Positions 51,101-63,738 of a DNA stretch of 64,000 nt are shown here, one piece after another. The notes below the pieces were generated by a model. That model had not been told where the DNA came from and did not search any database. It saw only the letters and a list, made by a program, of their open reading frames with translations. The stretch is from Nautilus pompilius (taxonomy: Eukaryota; Mollusca; Cephalopoda; Nautilida; Nautilidae). The position numbers and the translations under genes are program-made. The number at the start of each line of letters is the position of its first letter. The stretch's first letter is position 1. Where the stretch lies: positions 584,001-648,000 of the forward strand of contig JACATO010002187.1 of the NCBI GenBank assembly GCA_018389105.1, in the 5' to 3' direction.

Positions 51101-54100
51101 TTAGCCTTTTACTATTATGAGTAAATATTACATTTTTATGTAAACTTCAAATAATGAAAAAAAATTGTGATCAGAAAGAAAGAGACCATATTGTGTTTCA
51201 GTAAAAATGAAAAACTCCACTGGGTTCTAGTTTTTGTTTTAAGTTATGGGTTAGCTTATCATCCCTTAGAATTAACAGTGATGTATGGTGTGTTGGAACT
51301 TCTTAACATTCAGCCTGATCTCTCTCGAAAAAGAAAATATTAATGCTGGAAAGTGCACATAATTCTTTTTGACAACATTTATGAACTATTCTCTAAGAAG
51401 TAACCATTTTAAATTAACACTACAGAGTTGTCTATTCTTTCAAACTTAGCAAGAGACTTCCAAAAATCGAATACATTTCATGCCATCTTTTCTCTTATGC
51501 TAATTGAACTGAATTGAGTCAGGTGAGAGAAGAAATTGTCGTCCATGTTGAATAAGCTTCTTTGTCAGTATCAAGCTCTTTGATAAAATAAAAATACATA
51601 ATCAGAAAAATCAAAGAATGGTCAAAATTGCTCAACCTAGTAGTACTCACCATGTACTATCTCATCCACAAGTTCCTATAAAGTAAATATTTGATGGCTT
51701 GTAATTCTGAGTGAGTATGACATAAATCAACATTAATGAATCTGTAGGAAAGTGTTTTATTCACTTTCTCATTGTTCAAGCAACGAAAAAAATTATATTT
51801 TTGAAATGTGATACATACATAGATATACTGAATGGGACTAATTGTATCTAGATTCCCTAAATCAGGTGTCATCTCCCTCTATAACCTTGGCCAGTCATTT
51901 TGACCCACTTGTTAATTTTCATTGTTTGCATTTATGTTAAACATAAAGCCTTAATGCCAAACATTTGTTCAACAATGGAATTTTCTTTTCTCATATAATA
52001 AAAAAAAATTGTAACTAACACTAAATACAAGGGAAATGTCAATTTGAAAATGAATAGATGTTATTTGGAATAACCAGAATATTATGTAATTTTCTATTAT
52101 ATTCTAAATGATTCTTGATCATTCTATTATGTTCTGGAAATTTCTAAAAAATTTCTTCTTCATTTTTCCACCTATAGAAATAGCCATCCATACATAATCA
52201 TCTTTGGTCAATGTTGAAGTAATTTTTCAGCAAAAAATATCTTGAATTCTGAAAATGTGTGTGGAAAGTGTGTAAGTGATCAGGAAAGATAGCAGATTGT
52301 TACATACATCAAAATGGATCTCAAACATTTGAAAATTTTTGAAAAACTTGGTCTTTCATTCAGTAAGCACTATTGGGCAGAAGTATTCAAATGATTAAGA
52401 AAACTGGACACTTTTTCCACAGGAAAATAAGTGGATTGACAAAAAAATGTCACCAAGGAAAGAGTGGGTTTTGGAAAGGCTTCAAGAAGAGCTTAGGTTT
52501 TCCTCAAGTGGTACATCAGCTAGACAGTTGGGAGAAAGTATTGCCAAGAAACTAACACAGATCTGTTAGAAGATATTTGGTAAAAATGGGCTTCATTTCA
52601 CATATCCAAGCTAAAAAAATACAGCACTTTCTGCCATTCAAAAAGAAGAAAAGGCTTCAATTTGTTTTTTTGCTAATCATAAGGAAAATTTGATAATCAT
52701 ACCAGAATGAGCACCAATAAGTACAAACTGGTACTTAAATCTTGAGAAATTTCATCCAGGTGGTAACTTTGGTTTTTACAAGATAATTCTTCATGTCATA
52801 CAACAAAGGATTTCTTTTTTGGTTCAAGAACAATAAAATTTATTATTTTGAAGATGCCTGGGAATTCTGATTAAAATTTTTTTGCAAACATTGGCAGTGA
52901 TGGGCTATATATTGCAAAAAAAATCATTCAAGGAATAGAGAAGAATTGGCAAAAGTCATTAAGAAGGCTTGAGAAAATATTTCATATACAAAACATTAGT
53001 TGAAACATTGCCAGGTAGAAAGCAGTTGTTAGAAATGAATGCTGCTGGTCAAAATGTTAACAAAAAACAAGACTAGTTTTAACTTATTTTTGTTATGATT
53101 TTGGATCTCTTTGTTTATTAAAAAACTTGATAAAACCAAAACACTCTTATCTGGTTTAAAGCTTTTGTTTTAAGAAATGCATAAAACATTGAAAATTACT
53201 GAGTAGGCCAAATTGACTAGCCAAAGTTGTAATCCATCAAAATAAGTTGGCATTTCTGTAAATATGAATTTGATGAATAATTATTGTACTATTAAAAGAT
53301 TGACCCAAGGATGTTTCAGAGAATAAAAGCAATATTAAATCAGTGATTTCTATGTGTAACAAATCAGTAAATGGCATACCACCCAGCAACCTTGATATAT
53401 AAGTACTTGAACACGTTGACAGGTGTACCTGTGGTGCTAGTGAGAAAGTAAACAATGTGTTACACAGTTGTTAGTGTTCACCAGAAAAGAGCAAGTGATC
53501 TATAACTCATTTTCTGTGGGCCAAGGGTGATCACTGACTGAAATTCGCTGGAGAATGTTGGTGCAATATGGAGAGAACTGTGTGTTGCAAAGAATACTTA
53601 CCAATCCTCAGTAATGAGTGAAGACCAGGATCCCCCAGAAGTGCAACCATTGCTCAAAAAATATTTAAAAAAAAAAAAAAATCCTCTGGTAAGGTTATGT
53701 TGCTCTTGCTTTGGAACTCAAAAACCAATCCTTGCCCACTTCATGAAGCATGGCATCACAATCATCAGTGCAACTTACTACAGTGCTAGAGAAACCTGAA
53801 ACCAGCTATTTAAACAACATGGCTTGGGAGACGGGGTGTTGTAGCATGGCAGTGTGAGACCATATGGTTCTTGGGCAACCATGAACATCTGAACCTCTAC
53901 CACATCCTCTCTATAGTCTGATCATTGCCCCATCTAATTTTTACCTCTTTGGAACCATAAAAAGATGCTCTCTAAGATTTAAGATTTGCCAATAATTATG
54001 AGGTCCAACAAGTGGTGCATATGTGATTTAAACAACAACCAAATAGCTTCTGCTAGGATGATATCAAGAAACGTGAATTAATGGACGACGTGTGTTTCAA

Positions 54101-57100
54101 AACTGGGATACTACATAGAGAAGTAATACAGTAATAACTGATACTTGTTCACTTGTTTTATTTATGATGCCTTTACGTTTTGAGAGAGAATATTTTAATA
54201 ATCAGATTTTTCTTTGTAAATTTTATTTCTGTTGTCTCCAATTGTTGCACAATACTGTATTTAATATACTTTTATAGTACAAACTCTAGTAATAGTACAT
54301 TTGCACCGTCTTTAGGGAGATAATTTATGTAGTACTGATCATTTGTAACTTAATACTTATTGAAAGTTTAAATATGAGAAAAAGGTCTCTATAAATTTTT
54401 TCTAGAATATAAAAGTCGAAATGATGTTTGGGGTCTACAGTTATGTAGTTGACTCTCTGCTTTGCTTGGACTCTGTATTTTAGTTTTAGAATGTAATTTC
54501 TACCTCTATGTGTTTCAGCTTTAAAAAAGGAAAAAAATACAAGAATTTTAGTGGCAGTTGATATTTATAGGGTTGTATCCATCAATATGTAGTTTTTCTG
54601 CCTGCTTTGTATTATTTATTTATTTGTTTGTGATGCTTATAAATTTAATTTTAATTTGTGTATGTATAAAACTAGATGATTTTTATTTTGTGATCTAGTT
54701 TTTTTTTTTTAATTTCTGATTACTGGTTGTATTGTTTGTGTGTTACCTTAATTTCAGAGACTAAAAGGAAATGAAAGCAATCTTTCTGGTGTTTTGGATA
54801 CAGGAAACTTTGAAGCAAACAGGTAAGACAAAGCAGGCAGCATTCTTGCCCTAACATCCAGGTGCTTCCTAAGCAGTATGTAGCTGCATCTCTTTGTACC
54901 TGAAATAGCTGTTAGAGTTTCAGAAACTTTCCGTGTTATATATTTTTTTTTTTTGCTGTTAACTTTCCAAACTATAAAAACTTTTTTTTAAAAAAAGAAA
55001 GTAAGTTAATGAGGCAACAATTTATCTAAAACTTCATTTTCTACTATACTAAATTCATAGTTAACTATACTAAATTCATAGTTACTATCTTGTGATTAAT
55101 TCTAATGGAAATATAAATATAGATTAATTTTAATTCTGTAAAAGATGAATAATTATATAGTTTGTTGTTTTACTTCCGAGTTTTTTATGATTAAAAAAAT
55201 TGCTGTGTAACGCATGCGTAATTAAATAAAACTTTTTATATGTGAAATTGAATTAAATAAACTTCTCCAATATGTCAGCCACACTGTATTTTGAAAAGAA
55301 GTTGGGAGGAATTACACTGAGAGAACCATGTAGATATACCAAATTTAAAAAAAAAATGATTAACTGAATATTATTATATCTGATCTTTAAATCATGCTTT
55401 ATTACTGCTATTCCTTTATATTTGGCTTTATTTTTTGGTGCTTTTTATCAGCATGTAAAAAAAAAGATCTATCTATGTGTTTGTGAACATTTCCTGGTGC
55501 CAGCTTCAGGATTCCTTATAAAGACTGTTTGGTTTTGCAAGGCTAATTTAATTTAACTTCGTGATGAAAATAGTTTCAACACTTGGTCAGTAATTTAAGA
55601 TCTAGTCTTTAATTTAAAAATAAATGTATTGGGCGATGCATTCGTTAAACCCTAGATTGCTTGGTGGAGAATTCAGAGATTTATATAATGGACCACCTCG
55701 ACCTATCCCTCCCTATTAGTTATTTTAGGATATTTTATTTTATATAATGACAGCCACATTCTGCATGCTTTTAAGGTGGTGGTAGGCATCCTGAAGCGAC
55801 ATGTATAATGCTTCTTTTATTTTTCTTCTCTTAACAAACTCTTTGTGACCTGTGATCTTACAGTTTTATTTTATGTGGTGATTGCAGGACCAAGTGATCT
55901 GCTACATCTGATTTCCAGTTCTCCAAGATGTGCTGCTCTTCTATGTTCTTTAACCCTGATTTTAGTCTGTCTCTGTTTCTCCAATGTACTGTTTACCACA
56001 GTCGCATTTAAGTGAGTAGATAGTGTTATTAGTTGTCATCAGCTTTTTTGCTAGTCATGTCAGTCATCTTCTTCGTATATCCTTACTTGTGTTGACTGAC
56101 ATGATATTCTTTGCATAGGTGAGCAGTGTGGTGATGTTCCTTTGTGCTATATTACAATATTGATGTACTCTTCACTTTTGTTTCTATCATGGTTTGTTAT
56201 GGTATTTGTAACTTAGGATGTTGGATATCCATCTGTGAATGGGGATATTAACTTTTTCTTTCTCTTTCAACTATTATTCTGTTTGTCAGTTCACCCCTAC
56301 ATCCTGGTTAACTTGTACAGGAAAGACTGAAGAATTGGCTTTATCAACATCAAGTAACAAAAGCGGTTGCATTACATCTTTGTATTTTGGCTATGTTTAA
56401 TGAATGATTTAAGTGTTTCTATAGCATATAAATCATATACAACCAGCCATCTGTTAATCAGCTGCCATTCTTCAATATACTATTTATCAAGAGAAAGGAG
56501 GCTAATGACAAGTGTAAACAGAAAGCCTATACATATAGGAAGATATCTGCATTTAACTGCCAATCACAACATCAAGAAATACAAGAATTATCATATGTTT
56601 GATATGCAGGTGTGGCAATACATTTTTACTTTTTCTTTAACTACCCCTTGCAATGGGATAGTACTTAAGTGTTGTTTTTTTTTTTCATGATTGTGTCTGT
56701 GAAAAAAAAGAACCAGAGGGTTACTTTTAGGGAAACAAATTCAACAAATCAATAAACAAACTTGTCCTTTTCTGAAGTATTACAGAAGGGGTTTTTTTGG
56801 TGGTGTTTAAAGCATATAGGTTGAATCTGAGTATTTTGAAACATTACCAGTTTTTGTTATTACGGCTTTTTTTTCTTTCAGTAAGGCAATAAACAATGCT
56901 TATGAAGAATATGTCTTAAACATTGGGGATTTTGACGAACGAATATTTCTGGGAGGTGATGCTGGTGAGGAAATTGGCACCCCTCGGGTTTTTGGCTCTG
57001 ATTTTTCTGATGGATTTCCTGCTACTGGAAGCATGCAAAATGCTGAGGTATAGAGATTTAGGTGAAATAGGTTGAGATATTTTCAAGATACATGGTTTCA

Positions 57101-60100
57101 GTCTTTCATTGAAATCTCAAATGTATTTTTTTTAGGATGGCAATGTTTACTGAGAGCTTTTATAAAAAAGAAATCTTTAATATGGGATTATTTTGATTAC
57201 ATATTTGTGCAGTTCTTTTTGTTAAAATTTGATTCATCATAAATGTTTTTGTTTTAGATCTTGTTTTGAATGGCAAACATGATAATATATGTTCTGGTTT
57301 TAAAAAATATATTGCCTATTATTTCTGGTGTTTTTTACTTCTAGAAATTATTTATAAAAATGTTATTTGAAGACTCTAAACTTGAAGTAATGATTAATCA
57401 TTCAGTAATTACCTGCTAGAAATAGTATTTGTCCATATATTTTGTTTCATATATTTATAAATTGTTATTTTGTATAAATCTTGAGTAACTTGAATTTTTT
57501 TCCTGCTTTATTATTTATTTTAAACAGATTAATAGTCTTGTCCCATCCACACCATTAACTGGAAGAAGCTACCTGAAAGAAAAAGATCCCAGTATTACTC
57601 CTGTATCCACAGCTACTCAGAGTGTTAGTCGCCTACAGGCCCTCCTCTCTGGCTGTAAAACATGTCCCAGTGAAGAACTATTAGAATTATTTAAGTAGGT
57701 TCTTTTTTTCTTTTTTCCCCCAGTACTTTTTCTTTTTTTTTAGCGAACACTAAATATATTGTTTGTTTATTTATCTTGTTTCTATTTGATATCTCAAATT
57801 TTTTAAAGGAACACTGAAGTCTTTGCAGTTTTAATATATTTACTTCTTTGAACCCCCCCCCCAATGGTTCAGTTTCCTAAACCAAGCAGAGGAGAACAGG
57901 GTATGGAGGTTACTTGTGCACAACCCTTCATTTTTTAGATGTGGGAAAAAACCTACATGGCTGGCTGGTAAAGAAGAGCGAAAATAAAACATTATGGGTT
58001 CACCAAACTGAATTGATCCTGACTACAATTTGAACTCAGGTTCTCAACCTTAGCACTATACCACCTTCAATATATATTACTACTGTTTATGAATTTCATT
58101 TCATTGCTAAAATTAACTATTAAACACTTATTAAAAATAGTTAATTGTATGATCTTATGTCAGTACTTTGTGTTTTTGAGCTCTCTTGAAGCAAGAGTTA
58201 AAAAAAAAAATTGGTGGTGACACTGAACCCTTATGAATGCCATACAGGGTACAGTCTTGCACAACTAAGACAGAATTATTTAACATCTTTTTGGGAGAGC
58301 TGTGGCATCAACCATATGTTTGAAGAATATAGCAGATTTTAATTTATTGAGATGTTCTTAAAATTATAAGTAAGTTTTTATGAAAACAATAGTTATGGAG
58401 TAAAATTAAGTCTGTTTATTAGCAGTCTTCATTGTTTTTTAATAGTAGTTATAGTTTAATATTCTTGTTATATATCTGTCCTGATTAGGGATGAGTCTTC
58501 TTTTAATCTTCATTATAACTATTCTTTTTGTTTTTAATCACCAATTATTTACCGTGGGTCATGAACTTCCATACAACTTTCTTGTCAGTATTCCTGCCGG
58601 TACAATAAAGAAAATTTATAAAACTACCAATCTGAGATCAAGAGTGACTGTGGCAAGATTAGAATTATTTGAGAATATTGTGCACTATCTGGCCACCATT
58701 GCACATAACTTGTAAAAGTGAAACTTTTTTAAAAAATCAGTTTTACTTAATATGTTTTAATAATAGTTCTTCGTCATCAGTCACCAGTTCTGTCAGCAAA
58801 AGGTCCGGGCTGGGCATCAAATTTGTTACTCACTTGTGCGTTTGTAAAGTAGTTTGGTAGTGGTAATTCATACTTGTGTGTCCATGCAATGCTGAACATC
58901 AGCAAAATTTTCAAATTTCCAGTACTACTTTATTGTTTTAGCTGATCAAAGGAAAACCTTATGCTTGTCATTTTTGCCATACACTCAAAACACATGATTT
59001 CAAGGATATGCTGTTGTAAAACACAACGATATCATCTGTGAAGTTCTGGATAAAACAGCTTAACATGAGAGACAAAATGTCTTTGTATGGTAGTTACAAA
59101 TGTGTGTGTACATCTTTTTTGGACATCCTGCACATATATTAACGAAATTTTGTTACTAATATTTCATCCTGATTTTATTATGAATCTTAATAAGCAGAAA
59201 TCCTTATAGTAGTTTTTCTGTTATCAACTAAAGACAGAATGAATTCCTTACCCAAAAGCTTTACATATATTGTTTTTTGTGTTGTTTTTTTTTTTTTTTT
59301 GAATTAGTCTCCTCTTTATTTTTTGACATACAGAAGTATCATTAGTTAGCTCTCAAACTTTAAAAATATTAAATATTGTTGAAAGCTATTCCATTCATGA
59401 AGCTGGTAAGGAGTTAGCCTCCATTAAGAGGGTCATAGCATCTTTTTATTTAATTTGATTTTATTTTTTTTAATAGTGAATGTAGCAGAAATCCTAAAGA
59501 TGCCATTTTGATCAGAGTCAAAGAAATGGGAGAATTATTCTGTTCAAATTTTGTTCAGGTGAGCTTTAGCGGGTATCGGGATAAAATATTCTCACTCAAA
59601 TCCATTTTATTGAAGCATTTACATCACACAAATTAAACACAATTCTATGATTTCCTTGCTTCTTGCACATGCGAAAACATTAAGGTGGCATTATTGTGTA
59701 ATTTATCACAAATTTTGATTAATAAACATAATTAAGGATAAAAAGGATCAGTTAATGTGTTGATTGTTGTGACAATAATTTCCAGAAAAAATTGACATGG
59801 TATTTACTTTCAGAAATTAATACAGAAGCAGAACATTGAATTTGAACTACTGGGGCAGTAAACAAGGCTTGCTTACGACAACAGCTCAAGAAAAGTGGTT
59901 AATTTATTGAAAATTAATAAAAACTTTTACATATGATATATGATAGCTTTCACTTGGTATGTTTAATTATGTGGCTCAACACTGATGTCTGGAATTTGTA
60001 ATTATTGTATCTGTAATGGGCCATCTATCAAAATATAACATTTCTGGGTGCTTTTTATTTTTTTACTGGGTTGTACTGTATTGAAAAGATTTTAGGTTCA

Positions 60101-63100
60101 CTTTCTAGAAAGTTAAAGCAACAGCATCTGAGGTTGTGGTAGTAGGAGAATGCATCAGGTAATAGAGAAAAAGACCATTTATATAGTTTTTAAATTTATT
60201 ATTTGTGTGTACACCAGACATTGTGCTAAAAAATTTAATGCGATTTCTTAGTTCAGGGGTCAGATACAAACTCATGTATAGTGATTATTACTCATATAAC
60301 TTCTTTCTACATTTATTAGCATAATATTTTTTGTATGAAAATTTTTTTTTTTTTTTAGCCATCAGCAGATGGTCATCCAGGATCCCAAACTGATTTTGCA
60401 AAAAAGAGATTACAGTTAGCAGAGAGTCTGTATTATAAGGTCTTGGTGAACATAATTGTGAATGAGAAGAAAACCAAAGATGGATCTTGTGATCTCTCTG
60501 TGAGTTGTCAGCTTCACCATATTGTTAAAACAGTAAAGAGTTCTTCATTTTAGTTCCACCAGAGAAAAGAAATGAAAGAGAGACATGAAACATTTTATTA
60601 TATCATTGGGTTTTATAATCAGTCTACAAATTTGAACACATTCAAACTCTTTGTTGAAATTATATTTATTCATTTATACTTAGTTGTACAAGATTTAGTG
60701 TGAAATATGTCTGCCTTTTGTCTTTATACATTCACAACACATTTTAACATGGAATTCTCCAAATTTGTACAGACTTTTAATTTCAGGGTTCAGAAACCAG
60801 ACTTGATTAATAACACAAACTATTTTCTCCTATGTGGTATAATATTAATTTCTCTACCTTGTCTTGCTGATGCTCTCAGATTCTCTATTGGGTTATGATC
60901 AGGGAGGTTTCTAGGCCAATCTAAACATTCCACATTATTTTGTTTGAAAAACTTAACAGTTTTTGAAGTGTGGCAGGGTGTAAAATTCTGCTGGAACAAT
61001 CATTGTCATCTGGGTAGAGCATAGTACATTCAGGAACCACTTCTCTCTATGATGTAAATCTATTCCTTTTTCTCTGTTTATCATGTCTTCCACTATAATA
61101 AGCAAGCATGTCCCCTGGCAAGAGAAACACCGCCAAAACATCTTGTGATCTGGGATTCGTCACTGGCTCAACAAGCACACTAGCTTCATTGGCCTTGCAT
61201 TTCAAAATTACTTTTGTTAGAAAACTTTACCTTCCTCTAATGTTTCTCCATCCATGACTTGTATCCTTTAGACCATACCAGCCATTTTCATTTTGGTGGC
61301 TAGAAGTTGCTTTAAGGACTTTATGGCCTTTAATCTATTTGCTGGACTGTTGATAAAACCACATGAATGCTAGCTAGCATCATCCAATTCTTCAGCGCTT
61401 CACTGGTCTTTTGAGGCACTAGTTTGCTCTTTCACTATTGTTTCCAATTCTCTTTTATTTGTGGAGATAATGAACCAGTCTCAAGTTTTTAAATCAACTT
61501 ATTTGTACTACCTAAACTGACCCCCATATATCTTTATCATAACTCTCTGAGACATTAACGTATTACAGTTTTGCTTTTTTTTTTTCTGGTGTTTTATTCA
61601 CATTCAAAAGTAACAAGGTGACTGTCCAAAAAAAAACAAATTTATGGTACAATTTCAAGATGGATAAGGTACTTGTTCAAGAAAGTGATGCAATCACCAC
61701 ATTATGATGCGTTGAAATTATTCATGAGTGTGGTAATTAAAAAAAAGCCATATATTGAAAATATCAAAAAATTGAAGTGCTTATATTAATTTGCAAAAGA
61801 CTGCTGTTTGATAGTCATGTGATAAGATGTAACACAATGTTACTTTAAAATTCATTAGGTACAGTTAAATTTTGAGCATGAAATCAAGGGAAATGTGACA
61901 AATTTCAAGAGTCAGTGAATGTTATGTTTAAATTTACTTTAACAAAATAGTTGTGGTCACCTGTAGCTAGCTCTCAGTCCATTGTGTTAATAAACTGATC
62001 AAAATTATTTTTAAAAAATGTTTTGTTTTGATGTCTTAACAAGCAATCTTCTGTTCAGGCTAAACAGAAAGAAAGCTTTCAAAATAGTTTAATCAGTTAC
62101 AAGTTTTCCTCGTTATTGTTCCATTTCTAGACATTATCATCTAGTACACTCAGTCTGAATATGGTTTAGCATTAAGCTACTATAGTTTGGTATCAACTGG
62201 CTGTAAAATGGCTTTTGTGACATAATTTGGAGGGATTACCAGTGAATTCTGTGGAATATTAGAGTTATCTGTTCTAGATCTCCAAAAAGTGCAACATTTT
62301 CAGAGAACTAACATATTCTTAAAGTGTTGTCCACAGAACTTAAATATTAATTCTTTCAAGCTATTTTGGAATCAATCCTTCAATTATGACTATGACTTAT
62401 GAGCACAACACAAAAACAAATGCATGAAATGGGGGTTTTTATGCACAAAAACTATTAGAAATTACACAATTTCTGTAATATACAATAGAATTATTTAGGC
62501 TTGACAATACAGACAAAATTAACTGTCCTTTTTTCTGACTACGACTACCTTTTTCAATTTATTTGAGATAAATTGATTTTAATTGGTATGATATATGCAA
62601 ATACAAACATTGTCCTAAATAATATGGGACCATTTTGCATCTCTATGTACATACAGGATTTTTTTTTTTTTTTAAGCACAAAAATCTTTTTTTCATGTTC
62701 ACCAGTTACAAAACCCTTTTAAAAAAAACTTTGCATGAAATGTGTCAGGATTATTCCTGGTTAGAATGTTAGCCATCAAAAATACACATATCTCTTTGCT
62801 TGGCTAAAATATGATTTGTTCCACATGGTTCTCTTTACTAAACTATAGTCTTCCATAAAAATTTTAAAAAATACATGAATTGTTTCTAATTGTAATAATA
62901 TTTCTTGTTTCCAGGGAATGTTGGAGCAAGATTTGTTTCAAAGAGCACTATTTGCCTGCTGTCTGGAAATTGTAATATTTTCTTACAATTCCCAAAGGTA
63001 ATAGTCTGTGTTACAGATTCTTCAGCTTTGAAAAATATTGGTGTTTTGTTTTGTTTTTCTTTTGTCTTATACATAAGCACTGCAATGTGGCTAATGAGCT

Positions 63101-63705
63101 TTGTTCAGGATACAACAATGCTGTAGATTTTGTGATAATGTAAATATTTTTGTTAACTTTACCCTGCTGTCTGACATGATCTTTTATGGCTTCCACCGTT
63201 TCCATAAAAGTATTTAGAAAAAGAATGACAGCAATTCTTCTTTAGATGAAAATGAACACTAAAAAAAAAGAATGAAGACTTTAACAATTCTATCATCTTT
63301 TTAAATACTTAATCAAATAATAACCAACAGACAAAAGTTTACAAAAAAATACAATTCTTTCAAGGAATCTTCCTCTCAGGTCCAGGAAGGTTTCTTGAAT
63401 GATTAGTAGTTAATATGAAGATTTTTTTTTATTTTTGCAGCTTTCTTTGCATTTCTTCATTGCACTAACAGCTTTCTATAAAAAAAATAGTCTTTTGCCT
63501 AACCAAAACAAATGTAACTAAATGCTGAAAACTTTTAAATTAAAATTTTGAACCAGCAAAGACTAACTAAATGTTAAAATCTAATGAAGTTTCTTGGTTC
63601 AGTTGTTGGCAATTCAGGTAGTAGACATGCAGAGAACACGAGGATCTAATTTTGTAATGAAAAATTATCATCAAAATATCATTCAGATTTAGAAGTTAAG
63701 ATGTA

Positions 63706-63738
<33 letters not shown>

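Noticed and set aside
57990..58066. tRNA gene on the minus strand
   Set aside because: A- and B-box-like motifs are present but arms do not pair into a cloverleaf and a SINE body follows. The same applies to the pieces near 12.1, 15.8 and 28.05 kb.
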